Shown here in pieces: positions 1-46,056 of a stretch of DNA of 64,000 nucleotides (positions are counted from its first letter, which is position 1; each line of letters begins with the position of its first letter). This DNA comes from Aquila chrysaetos chrysaetos. Taxonomy: Eukaryota; Chordata; Aves; Accipitriformes; Accipitridae. Where the stretch lies: assembly GCF_900496995.4 (NCBI RefSeq), contig NC_044014.1:22776234-22840233 (forward strand). Reading direction: 5' to 3'. The notes under the pieces are model-generated. The model was not told where the DNA came from and made no database searches. It was given only the letters and a program-made list of their open reading frames with translations. The position numbers and the translations under genes were made by a program.

Positions 1-3000
1 TTTCCAAATGAATAGTGATGGAAGTTTTGAGTAAGATATAAAATTATTATCACTGCAAGCAAGTTCTTCAAGTTACTGTAACAATTATCTTGCACAGTGA
101 TATTTTATTTCCAAATATGTACTAGTCCACTACAAGTCCTCTGAGCTGTAAGCCTAGACCTGCTTTTTGCCCTCTGAGACACCTTACTGTAGCTCCCCAG
201 ACAGCTCTGAAAGCTTGGATGTGTCCTTAAATGCATTGCTGCCCCTAAAGACAGTGCTCCCAGTATAATTACCAGTGTGTATATAGGGGCGTCACGTTCA
301 TTTTACGTGGCTTCTTTGTGGGCCAGTGGGTTTTTTTGCTTTGTGGGCCCCTGAATATTCCCCAGGTAGGTGCAGACCCTGCAGGCAGCATCTTGAAAAT
401 CACGAAGCTCAAACCGTGAGCTTGCTTAGTCCCTGCATTACGGCCCTGGTTTTTGCTTACGCACTGTTTCTGTGCTCTGCAGCTGCAGTCCTCCTCCCTG
501 TTTACCAGTCACTAGTATTGATGTTTTTCTACTTCAAGCTTTCTGCTTTGCCTGCTCACAGGAGGGTGATGCTGGGGTGATTAAGAAGCCCCCTGGGCTC
601 CCTAAAGCCAGCACCATTCTGCTGCTGCAGGAGCTGCTGTACCCCAGGCCTGTCCTGGTAGCTGGGAAGGACCAGCCCTACAAAATTACTGAAGCACCTT
701 TGGATGCTGATTTGCAGCATTTAGATATGTAAATCCCTTTGAAAATCTAGCCTTAAGGATTTAGCACCCTCTGCGAGGGAGATTTTGGCTTGGTACTATC
801 TTGTTGTCCTTCATATTCTGGCCAAAGGGCATCTTCTTTGGTGATTTACCCTCCCAAAATAATAGCGTGCTAACAGCTAAAAAAATCCAACACCAAATCA
901 AATGAGACATGGAAAGCGACAGAAGAAACGGTGTCTTCTTCCAGCAAATCCGCTCTCTGAATATATTTAGAGTCAGATCTACTGACTGTAATGACTAGTC
1001 TAAGCATTTACTGTCTTTATTCCCTTTAGTCCTGGAGAGCCAAGACCTGTCAGTGAGAGCAGGCTCAATTCCCTTCCTCCTCGAGCATCAGCAGACGTGC
1101 TGGCTAAGCTGGAGGCAGGGCCCAGCTTGGCCCACAACGTGGGTGCCTTGGGCTGATAAGAGAGAAGAGGCTTTGCTAGAGATTGCCCCACTCCCCCCGA
1201 GAGCATGGAGGGCTGGCGGGAGGCAGAGATGCCTTTTCTCCCTGCAAGCAGAGCAGTCTTGCCTGGAAAAGCCCTTGGATCTGCTACCTGGGGAGCCTTT
1301 CCAGAGGCTTTGTGCTCGCTGCTTGGTGGCGAGAAAATAGCTGTGGGGCAAGCCTTGTTGGGGATTAAAAAAAGGTTATGGCCCTGATTTCATCAAACGC
1401 TTAAGCATGTGCTTAACCCGCCTCAGTAGCCACGAGCTTCTGATGTGTTGTGCTGAGGCTGAGCCTCTGTCCCAGAGCCCAACGTGGCCACAGAGCCGCA
1501 GCTTGGGGTGATGCTCCTGCATCCCGCAGGCTCGGGCTGGAGAGGGGATTCTCGGGGTGACGCCGGCAGGCACCTGCCAATGAGCTGGGGAAGGCGCCTG
1601 CAGCTCGTGGGGGAGGACTGGCAACAGCGTGACCCCAGTGTGCTGGCGTGGATGTGGCAGGGGAGTGTGGGCAGCTGGGAGGGGAGACTGCAGCGCCTGT
1701 GGTCAGTACCTGTGGCTGAGCATGGGTTGGAGTTAGGACACTGAGCCCTAAGAGCAGGCAGCTGCCAGGCTGGAGGAGATGTGTGAAGGGACCTGGAGGG
1801 AATGCAAGGAGCTGCTGCGGCTGGTCTGTACAAGAGCTTTGTTCAGAGAGGAGTAAAGTGAGGGGCTGCTGGGTGGTGCTGTATGGCCTCACCTTCTTCA
1901 GGCTGAACTGGGACCGCTGCACAATGCCTGCCGTGCCTGTGCAGGCAGGAGGAGTGGGGCATGGCTGGGGCAGTCAGGAGTCTGGAGGGTCACAGGAACA
2001 TTGGGCAGAGAGAGAAAACTGTTGAGGGCCTAAGGAGAGAGATTTTCCCCTCTCCTCCCCCCCGTCGGGGACAGCACAGCTCTGCAACACCAGGCAGGGA
2101 GAATGGGGTAGGCCCCTTCCCCTCCATCAGCCATCAGATGCAGCTGCTGAAGCCCAGTTGCCCAGATCCCCGCGGTCCCCGTGGGCAGACCTTCGCCTGA
2201 AGCGCTGCTGGCTTTGCCACAAACATGCAATGCACTGTGGCCGTCGCCTCCCAGGATCCGCTTCTCCTCCACACCCACCTCTCTCAAGGAAGGCTCACTG
2301 TCTCTCCCGCCCCAGCTCAAGGCTGGAAACCTGTTTGCTTCCCTGTTGCCTGTCACCCTTCTGTCACCCTTGCACAGATGTTCGATTACAGCCTCTGTGT
2401 CTCCTCCCTCCTCTGCTCTTCCCAGCTGCATTTGTCTGGCTTGGTGACGGTGCAGTGACCCTTCCTGGGGGGCCGGAGCAGGCACGGGGGGCTGGGCAGC
2501 ACAGCGGCGGCTGATGAAGCATCTAGGTCCGAGCAGGAGTGGTGTGTGCAGGCAGCATTGTGCCCATGCTGCTGCAACTGGATTCTTCTGGAGCTGAACG
2601 GCTTTGCGCTTGATATTTTGGGGTGGAGAGATTACTTCCAGAGCTTGGATGGTGTGGACGAAACCAGCTGTGTTTTCTTCTGTGGCTTGGTGGCAATACA
2701 CTTGGTCACAAGAATGAACCCAGCTCCCTCTCCTGGGAACAAGGTCCCTTCCGTCTGGTGGCATTGTCCTCCCCAGCACAACCCGTCACCCTCCTTATGG
2801 ATTCGAGGCGCAAAACAAAGTCAGCGGCGTTAGCTCGGTTTAGTAGCACACAACTGAGTGGTGAGGACAGTGAATGCATGTTAACATCTGTAAAGCTCAT
2901 CTGCAAGATGTTAAAGAGGTCTATTCTGCCTTGCCCTCACCAGAAAGCCACCCCAGAGGTGGCTGCTCCTTGGGCTCCTATGGGAATGGTAAGAGCATCG

Positions 3001-4320
3001 AGCGGTGCTGCACAGCCAGGGAAACGCTGGTGGATGGGCGAGAGCAGCCTCCACCCTGCCTTGCTTACCTGCATCTGGCTTTGCTGCGCTCCCCTTGAAG
3101 CCAGCCGGCACTCTGGGGGAGTCAAGCTGCCAGCACTTGGCCTGCTGAAGTAATCGGGGTGAGATTTTTGAGTGGTATGTGAAGGCTAATGAATGAAAAT
3201 CATTTGGTGCTTGTAACAGCAACGCATCTTCTGAGCCCTTTGTACGAAGCTGTTTGTTCATAACAAATGTTATGACAAGCTGGAGCAGTTCCTTTCCTTT
3301 AATCAGAGGAGACAGTGGCATAACAAGTGCTTTTCTGCTGCTTTAATAAAATGATAGCGGCTTATGAGTAAAGTAGGCTTTTAGGGCTGTGTTCATGTTT
3401 GTACAGCTGAAGCATTGATGTTCCCTGGGTTGGAAGTGTGCCTGTTGTCACGTGCTCAGACGGATGGGCAGGCTGCACTTCACCTCATTTACAGGACAAA
3501 ACACTCAGGGCTTCAGGGTTTAGAAACTCCTGTGTTGGACTGGACCCAGACCCGCATTGGAGACAGGCTGGGCCTTCCTACGGGGCTGATCCCTGACAAG
3601 ATGATGAGCCAGGACCAAGCCTGGCCTCTAGGACATGGGCCAGCTCAGGTCCCTGAGCCCAGAGCTGGGTGTGAGGCTCCTTCCGTACTGCCTGGGGAAA
3701 CCTGGGGCTCAGCACTGCCTTGTGCTTGGTCCCAAATGTCTCCTGGGACTCAGCATTGCCTTGTGCCGGGTCCCAGACATCTCCTGGGACCAGCCAGCAG
3801 ACCTTGCAGGTGGGTATTGGTCATGCTCTGAGTGTGGTGCTCAGTGACCATGGTGCTGCATTCATGGAGGAAGGTGTTGTGCTGTCCTGAGCAGCTTCAG
3901 GAGGAGCCTTCTAGGTGCCGGGAGCTCTGAAGGCCCATGGAAAATTCAGCCACTTCCAGATTTGGTTGGAAATGGAGCTGAACCACATCCTGCTTCTGGT
4001 GCTTGAGCCCTTTATTGGATCTAAACTCAAGTCGAGTGACTGGGAGCAGTAGCCATCTCATAAGCTTCTTATGAGGATGAGCCACTAAAGGAAAAAAAGT
4101 CTGTGGTGCATTAAAGGAGAAGCATATGTCTGGAGTGAGGCCAGCCCAGTCCCTCTTCCTATGATGTCCTGGGGAGGCCAGGCATTTCCTTGGAGGTCTA
4201 CAGATGTTCAGAGGAGATTTCTGCCCTCCCCAGTTTCCTTCTGAAGCAGCGCATGGGCTTTTTTTTCAGGGCTTTGATCCCTTGCTCCTCAGTGACCAGT
4301 TCTTCTCTCTTTCCCTCTAG
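1..4320 (+). other. PSD: PSD intron (5' part beyond the window)
   Basis: No coding exon is visible here. The first recognisable PSD exon at 4321 begins in the middle of a codon (third base), so an upstream coding exon must exist. Nothing in this stretch resembles the acidic N-terminal region of EFA6A, so that exon probably lies left of the window. The stretch holds only unremarkable intronic sequence and a 41-bp tandem duplication near 3.7 kb. Confidence 0.7.
3702..3786. repeat. 41-bp tandem duplication, two diverged copies
   Basis: Two adjacent copies share CTCAGCA.TGCCTTGTGC..GGTCCCA and end in TCTCCTG. They lie within the PSD intron and have no coding meaning that I can see. Confidence 0.7.
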
Positions 4321-32066
<27,746 letters not shown>

Positions 32067-33735
32067 GCGAGGGGCATCAGCCACCCTCGCTGCAGCTCCG
32101 TTCCTGCCCCCCCCAGTGCCAGGGTGGAGGCCACGTGCCCGCCGAGACCCTGCATGAGTCCATCCGGCTGCGCCATGAGCTGGGGGGGGGTGACAGCCCT
32201 TCCCCGGCCACCAGCACCAGCCATGCAGGGCTGTGGCCCCTCCGCCGGAGACGGTGGCAGAGCAGGACGGTCCCCGGTCCTTTACCGTGGGAGCTGCCCA
32301 CACTGTCGGCCCCATCACACTCATTCCTGCCCCTCCTTGTCCTGTGCTTGGCTGCAGGACCCAGTCCCCCTGTCCCAGCAAGGGGGAACAACTTAAACCC
32401 ACCCACTGGGCTCAATTCTTCAGTGGTTTTAAAAAAAAAAAAAAAAGACAAAAATGCAGCAAAAGCCAGCGGCTGCTTTTCCTCCAGCTCCGTTGTGCCA
32501 TGGGGGGCGGACAAGGGGGACAGCCCTAGCCAGTCCCCTGTCCTGGGGCTGGTGGCCAGGGGAGCCAGGGCGATGGCACCTGGCCCCCTTGCTGCCACCC
32601 CAGCCACTTCTGCACCCTCCCCGCTTTCTTACAACTTTTGAATGGTTTTTGTGATACAGTTTTGCACTTTTTAGTACCAGATCGAGCTGACCACCAGGGA
32701 GGGTTTTTTGGGGCTACTTTTGATGCTTTTTGGGAACTGTTTAAAAAAAACAAACAAAACCACAAACCCAGCCGTGTCCTGTAGGCACTGCACTCTGGGG
32801 GGAGGAGATTTTTACACGGACTCAGGGGGAGACCCAGCTCCCCCGCCCCTGCAGCAAGCTGAGCATGGGCTCCTGCGTGTGCTGCTACCTGTTCCCCTGC
32901 CCCGCTCCGGCACCAGCAACCCTTCGGAGAGAGACAGCCCTGCGGCCGCCGGCACCAAGGAAGCAGCCTTGGGATAGCAGCACCAATTGCTGCACTTGCG
33001 GCTGCATGAGGGGCTGATGCGCTGGTGCTTCTTGATCACCCCCTGACAGCCCGGACCAGCGCCGTTTGCACTGCAGCATCGTACCCAGGGCATGCTGGGC
33101 AGCAGTGTGTAAGTACTCACAGTGGGGAGGTGACCCCTGAAGTCAGGGTTGACCTGGAGCTCCCCACTGCCCTATGGGGCTGGCAAGAGCCGGAGCCAGC
33201 TTTCCTTCCCGTGCTGCTTCTCCAACGCACAGCTGGGGCCTCGGAGGCTGCCAGCAAAGCCCAGTCCGTAGCACTGCGAGGTCCTCACGCTGCAGCAGCG
33301 GTGGTGCAGCCCCTCCTTCCTCGGCCATGGGCTCCCTCCTTGCCAAGGTGAGGGGCAGGCGGGGGCAGCCCCTACCACCCCGGGGTGCGCTGGAGGATGC
33401 TCGTCTGGAGCGAGGTGCTGGTGGTGGAGCGTGGCCGCAGGAGTGCCCAGGGTGCACAGGGAGGGGTCCAGGGACAGCGGAAGGGCTGTAAGCAGGGGGC
33501 TGGCACACACGCTGTTCTTGGCTGCCCGGGACCCGGCTGGTTTCAGCACTGACTTTGCGAATGTGTCAAACTTTTTATTCTGCTCTTTTGAGTCTATTGC
33601 AAAAAAAAAAAAAAAAAAAACAAAAAAAACCAAAACGACAAAAAAATCCACCCTTGCCCCAGGCGGCTCGGGGAGACAAAAACCTTTGTACAGCTTCTTC
33701 TCTCGGTTACTGAAGTAAAACTTGCTCTTCACTTC
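32067..33735 (+). other. PSD: PSD 3' untranslated region
   Basis: Non-coding sequence after the stop codon, with A-rich runs near 32.43, 32.74 and 33.60 kb. The 3' end is inferred from the AGTAAA at 33714 followed by a GT-rich stretch. No open frame here resembles a protein. Confidence 0.6.
33714..33719 (+). terminator. PSD: candidate PSD poly(A) signal AGTAAA
   Basis: The AGTAAA variant hexamer is followed within about 20-30 bp by TTGTGTGCGCTGTGGTTT, a typical GT-rich downstream element. An alternative ATTAAA lies at 33946-33951 on the same strand. Confidence 0.5.
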
Positions 33736-33926
33736 TTGTGTGCGCTGTGGTTTCTCCCCCACGGTTGGGGACAGCGCTGGCATGGAGGGATGCTGAGGAG
33801 GGGCCAGCAGTTGCCTCCTCGCTGCTGGACTCCCAGCCCTAGGCAGGGCTCAGGGGGGTTAGTGCCTGCCGGCTCAGGGCCAGGGCTGGAGAGAGGGAGG
33901 GCAAAGGCTAATGGAAACTGTGTCCC

Positions 33927-33932
33927 TTTATT
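33927..33932 (-). terminator. NFKB2: NFKB2 poly(A) signal AATAAA
   Basis: TTTATT on the given strand reads AATAAA on the minus strand, 165 bp downstream of the NFKB2 stop codon. It predicts a short 3'UTR (about 33.91-34.10 kb). Confidence 0.8.
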
Positions 33933-34096
33933 CAGAAGAGGGACCATTAAATAAGAGCAGAGAGGGGCAGGAGCCAGCTGTGTCCTGTCCCCCTGAGTCC
34001 AGGCAGCCGGACCCCAAGTCCAGAAGGCACTTGCACGGGCAGGGCAGGGTGGGGGGCAATGCGGCCCCCCAGGGTTGTGCGGGGGCTGCCAGCCCC

Positions 34097-40924
<6,828 letters not shown>

Positions 40925-41008
40925 GTCTGCGCGGGGCCGGCCGCCGGCCTGCGGGGAGAGCGCGGGGGTGAGCGGGGACCGGCGGCGGCAGGAAGGCACC
41001 GCCGCTCC

Positions 41009-41018
41009 GGAAAGTCCC
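41009..41018 (-). promoter_or_regulatory. kappa-B site GGGACTTTCC
   Basis: GGAAAGTCCC on the given strand reads GGGACTTTCC on the NFKB2 sense strand, the canonical kappa-B decamer. It lies about 85 bp upstream of the NFKB2 start codon within the proximal CpG island. Confidence 0.75.
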
Positions 41019-41560
41019 TAGAAACCCCGCCGAGCCGGGAAATGACGGGACCGCGCGTCACCGCCCCGCCCCGCCCCGCCGCGGCCCGGGGCTCGGCACG
41101 GCGCGGCCCGGGGCCGGGCCCGGCCCGGCCCGGCTCGGCTCGGCTCGGCTCGGAGCGGGGCTCCGCTCGGCACGGCCCGGGGCACGGCCGCTCCTGCGCC
41201 CGCCGCCGGCTGCCCCGGCCCGGACGGGCCCGGGGGCGGTGGGACGGGCCGGCTCCCCGCCGCCTGGGAGTTTTGGGCTTCGGGCGGACTGGAAATCCCG
41301 GCGGCCGCCGCCTCCCCCCCGCCCCGGCCGCTCTCGCCTGGGCGCCGCCTGGCACCTCCGGGGCGCCCGAAGGTCCCGAGTTTCGCCCCCGGGAGCACGG
41401 AGGGGTTTGCCCCCCGCCGTCCCCGGCCGCCCGCCCTGCTTCGGGCGCCAGTCCCCGTTGACCAGCCGTCGAGCCCTTTCCCAGCCAGACCTGCAGCGCG
41501 GCGTGGCCGGAACCACCCGGACCGGGCCACAAAACCCAGCAGCGGCCCCTGGGGCCTCCC

Positions 41561-44500
41561 AGGTCCCCAGCCCCCATCTTCTCACCTTGGTGAGGCACCT
41601 CCCGCACAGGGATGTCTCCTCCAAGCCCCCCTGGACCCAAACAGGAGCAGCTGCCCCAAAGCCCGCTGTCTCCCCCCTGGCCGGGGGAAGCTCTCCAGGA
41701 CTCTGCAGACCAAAGTCAGCGCGCGGCAGCCCCTTGCCAGGCACCCAAAGGGGTGCTTTCCCACTCCCCAAGTTTCCACTTACACGGCAGGCCCTGCATC
41801 CTTCCCACGGAGGTGGTCTGAGAGAGGCATTTGCCATCTGTGTTCCCATTGCCTCTTTCCCGCTAGAAAGCATCTGGTTTCAAAGCGGGAGCGGCAGCCC
41901 CAGAGACCCCCGCGGGAGCATCTCCCGCCGTCCCGGCACCTGGCGCTGCGTGCTCCCCACCAACCCCAGCAAGGCACTGCCAGCGGCAGGGCCCCTTCCC
42001 CGCCACCCACAGCGCTCGCACCCTCCTACTCACCGGGGAGGAAGAGGCTGGTCTCAGCAACCCGTCCAGCCCCAGCATCGCCGCGGGGACTGCCGGCTAC
42101 CACAGACGGGGGTCCCACTGGGGTCAAGGTCCGCCTGACCGCGGGAAACCACCAGAGACTTCTAGCAAAGGGGCAGGATCAGAGCAGAGCCTCCGGGCAC
42201 ATTCTCTTGCTCCACGTTTCTTCTCCTCGCTAAGCAATGGAAAGAAAAAAAAGAAAAAAAACCTGTATCTGACTCCGCAGTGCCCTCATACCCTGAATTA
42301 CTGAATCAGTGGTTGCTGCGGGTCCCGCTCAGGGGATTTTGGGTGTGTGGGAGAAGAGGGGAAGGAAGGGGATTGTTCAACCCGTGCGTGACTCATATTC
42401 TTCAGAAGCTGAAAAGAGCCTTTTCAAGGAGATTTTCCAGCCACTCAAGTCCTCCAAAGGGGCTGCCCTGTGGCCCCAGGCCTGAGGTTCTTCCCGGCGG
42501 GCTTGCCACCTGAGCCCAGCCGAGCTCCAGCAGCCCCTGCCCAGCCTACCTGCAGCATGCAGCCCAGACAGCGGGCGCAGCCCGGGACGTGGGGTCCGAG
42601 GGACCTGCAGGTGCAGCGGGGGGCGCAAGGAGGGTGAAGGTGGAGATCCAGCACTGTTAAATGAAGTGGAACCTTCCTCCTGCTGTTCTGCAGGGGCTTC
42701 CGAAAGCCTGGGAGCACGGACACAACCCCCCGCTGGCCTGTGGGAAGCAGCACGCGCTTCCGGACATTCCCACCGGACATTCCGCCTGGGCAGCCTCAGC
42801 CTGCCACCACCAGCCAGCCACTCATCTGCTGGCACAGATTTCCCAGAGAGGTGAAGGAGGGGACAAACATCCTTCCTCAGTGTGCTGGGAACAGCCACCT
42901 CGAACCCTACCTGTGGAGCCTGGCTGGGGGAGCCCAGGCACGAAGATGCTGGAGAAGAACAGACTGTGCCCCTTGAACGGAACAGCTCCCCTTCTCCAGT
43001 GCCATCAGCCCCATCCCCTCCAGAGGGGTTTTCACAGCTCACTCATCGCTCCCCCGGACACAGCCACTTGTTGCACCAAGCAGCATGACTAAGGAACGTC
43101 ATGGGGTCGCGCCTGCATCTCCCCAGCCTGCGCAGCTCTGGCTCTCTTGGGAGGTTGCTGGCCGTATGCCTGCACACTTGCGCAGCGTGCATTAGAGGAA
43201 GCCCACCTTGCTCGTCGAGCAGAGCTGGAGCGTCACCACCCGCTTCCTTGTTCCTGGAAGAGCAACCTCAGGCAACTCAGACCTGCTCTCAAGGTAAGTC
43301 CTGCCTCCTGTGCCAAGCAGCCGTGCCCTTCAGGCCCCCAGGACCTCGGGTTTCCCCTAGGAGTGTAGCACACTCGGCTTTTATTCCTCACACATCCCAG
43401 AAGGGGACCCATCTCCCCCTCCGGCCATCAGTAGCATCTCCTGCTCCATGGTACCCAGCGCATCTGGCCTGGACCCTAGGCTTGCATACACACTGCAGCC
43501 CCCCTTTGCTGGGCTAAGTTCCTCCCTATCTTCAGACCTTCCTAGGGCTCAGGAAGGATTCTCTGGGCATTGCTGGGAATGGGGGAAAAGAGCAGCAACC
43601 CCACTGCGACGCACTGCCTGGAGCAGCACCAGCTCCCTGCCCTGGAGCACAGCACTGCCACGGCACCCTTGCCGGATGATGCAGTCTCCCCGTGCCAGCC
43701 AGACTGCTTCAATTAAGAGCCAGCCGCTGGCAAGCAGCGTGAGTTAAAGCCATTCTTCCATGCCTGCAGCTCCTTGAACGTGACCTAGTAATGCAGGTGC
43801 TATTTTCTTTCCTCCCGTGACAGCCGGCTGACTTGCAGAGCCGATGCCCTGCAGGCAGGGGGGAAATGTCTGTCTGTCTGTCTGAAGCGGGAGCGTTTAG
43901 CAGCCATGGGAAAGGGCAATCCAGAAACGCAGGAGGCGGCACGAGTGCGGCTCTGCTCCAAACCGCCCTGGTGTACAGCTGACATGTTCCAGCCACCCAG
44001 CTGGCTGCTCCTCTACATACTATTCCCTGTGCATTTTGTTTCCCCTGAGGCCTGCTACTGCCTGCAAATGATGGCCCTAAATACCTGACCTTGCTTTCTA
44101 CACAAATCCTGTGCTCTGCTCCATCCCAGGAGTCCCAACAGCTGGTGTCAAAGGTCTGGCGAGAGGCTGGCGAGTCCCTCTCGCACAGCGTTCACAGGGA
44201 CTTTGTTCTGAGACCCTTCCTGGAAACGGAGTCCTTGACCTGCAAGCGTGGCAGAGAGAAATCCCCTCTCCCTGAAAGTCGTCCAAGCGTCCCTCTCCCC
44301 GACAGCTTGCCCTCGAGCACCTCGAGCCATTTGTCTCTCTCTGCAGAAAATGCCTTTACTCCCATCGTGGCTATCAAGTTGGTTTTGGCAAACCCCAGCC
44401 ACCCACTGATCTTCTGGTTTCCTCCTCTAGGGCCTGTAAATCAGCCGCTTTGCTGTTGTGTTATGAACCATCGGCTCTGGTTTTCTATCTGCGCGCTCTC

Positions 44501-44860
44501 AGAAAACCCCTCTCAGCACCAGCCGGGCGTTTGCCGTCTTTCACTCTCCCTGGTTTCCACTCTGCCCTGCGGTATCACTACTGTGTTGGTGTTCACGGCT
44601 CCTTTAGGGGTAGAGCTGGGCGAGCCTGCGGGCACGGATTTCTTCTCCTGGGGGCAGGCAGCAAGCCAGCCCTGCTCGCTGCGCAGGCAGGGATCAGCGT
44701 GCGGAGGGAGAGCCGCAGGATGGGGCCGTATTCACCGGCAACGCGGAAACAGGAAAATAAGCAGCTTCCCCAGTGGCAGGGAAACGGGTGTCAGCACCAG
44801 CGCCGGGACTTGGCTTTCTCCTCCCCACGCCAAGAGAGCAGATGTCTCTCCAGCCTGTAT
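41561..44860 (-). other. NFKB2: NFKB2 5' non-coding region / first intron
   Basis: No conserved protein-coding exon was found. The stretch holds candidate minus-strand donors (42034; about 42547, CAG|GTAGGC), an AP-1 heptamer TGACTCA (42389-42395) and a (TCTG)n run (about 43868-43884). Large open frames on both strands are compositional. Confidence 0.6.
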
Positions 44861-45600
44861 CCTCCCAGCATCTCCTCTCCCAGCTAGCCCCGGAGCCAGC
44901 CGAGAGCCAGCCGGGGACCGGCGCGGCTGCCGCGGCGAGCGGGAGGCCGGGAGCTCCTGGCGGCTGGCCGCCCCAGACCCCTCAGCCGGGATGGGCAGCC
45001 CTGGCACCGAAACTTCAAACCTCTCGACCAGTTCAGCTCCCTTTCCACTGGGAATCCGGGTACCCCCGCCCCCGTCGCCCCAGCGCGCCCATCGCGAGAG
45101 CCGAGGGGCCGAGCCGGGGCAGAGCGCGGGAGGCTGCTCCGCACGACGGACAGCCGGGCTCAGCGCCGAGGCCCAGCACCCCCCCGGGCGCATCCCCCGC
45201 CCGGGCCCGGGCGGGCGCACGGGTGCTTTCGGCCGAGATGCTCTCCCCGCCGATGCAAGCAGCCCTGCCCGCTGCCCGGCAGGCACACGGCTCAGCCGCG
45301 CTCACCCCGGCCCGGGGGGACCGGCACCCCCGGGCAGCGGCCCCCACCCCGCGCCGCCCCCCTCGCCCCCGCCTGCCCTGCGGCGGCCCGGCCCGGCCCG
45401 CGCCGCCCCGGCCGCTTACCTTCGGCCCCAGCCCCAGCGCGGCCGCCTCGCCCCGGCCGCGGCCCCGGGAAAGTCCCGGCCCGGCTCCGCCTCCTGGGGC
45501 TTCCCGGGCCCGGCTCCGCCCCGGCGGGGACAGCGGTAAGGGGGGCCGGGGGACCCCCCGACGGGACGGGACGTGCGGCTCCAGGCCGCTGCACGCCGGG
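44860..45600 (-). promoter_or_regulatory. NFKB2: distal CpG island, candidate upstream NFKB2 promoter and exon 1
   Basis: A second CpG island with a strong minus-strand donor, GCCGAAG|GTAAGCGG, exon end at 45420. It has no open frame related to a known protein, as expected for a non-coding first exon. Human NFKB2 is known to use alternative non-coding first exons. The island begins only about 200 bp after the poly(A) signal of the upstream TMEM150A-like gene. Confidence 0.55.
45467..45477 (-). promoter_or_regulatory. kappa-B site GGGACTTTCCC
   Basis: GGGAAAGTCCC reads GGGACTTTCCC on the NFKB2 sense strand, about 47 bp upstream of the candidate exon-1 donor in the distal CpG island. Confidence 0.7.
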
Positions 45601-45790
45601 TGAAACCGCTTGTCTTCCACCTGCCTGACACCCGGCACAGGGAACCGAGCCCCGGGCTCACGGCTGTGCCCCGAGAGCCGCAGCACCCTTCGTCCCCCGG
45701 CCCTTTGGACCCTCGCCCCAAAGCTGGTCGCTACCCTAGTCCTGCGCGGTGGGGAAGGACGGTCTGCCTCGCCCTTGGCTGATTTTCACT

Positions 45791-45796
45791 TTTATT
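45791..45796 (-). terminator. candidate poly(A) signal of TMEM150A-like gene
   Basis: TTTATT on the given strand is AATAAA on the minus strand. It is the best signal downstream of the stop codon at 47287 and implies a 3'UTR of about 1.5 kb. Confidence 0.5.
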
Positions 45797-46015
45797 ATTG
45801 TAAATTCACTGTTCTCTCTTGAGATATATATATATATTTAAACATATATTAGATATAAAAGTCAGAAATGCTCCTCTTCAAACTACATATACTGGTGGAT
45901 TTATAGGCCAATTTTGAAAAGGTGGGTCAATCAGGAAGCCCGACCTGATCAATGCACACAGCAGCAGCAAATGCCCCTCTCCAGGGACAAGGGAAAATTT
46001 ATATATATATATATC

Positions 46016-46056
<41 letters not shown>

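Noticed and set aside
33600-33620. A-run in the PSD 3'UTR as a retrogene or SINE tail
   Set aside because: There is no target-site duplication or element body beside it; it is treated as simple sequence.
44091-45539. 482-codon + strand open frame
   Set aside because: It covers the distal NFKB2 CpG island; there is no recognisable domain and its second half is pure GC-driven P/A/R-rich sequence.
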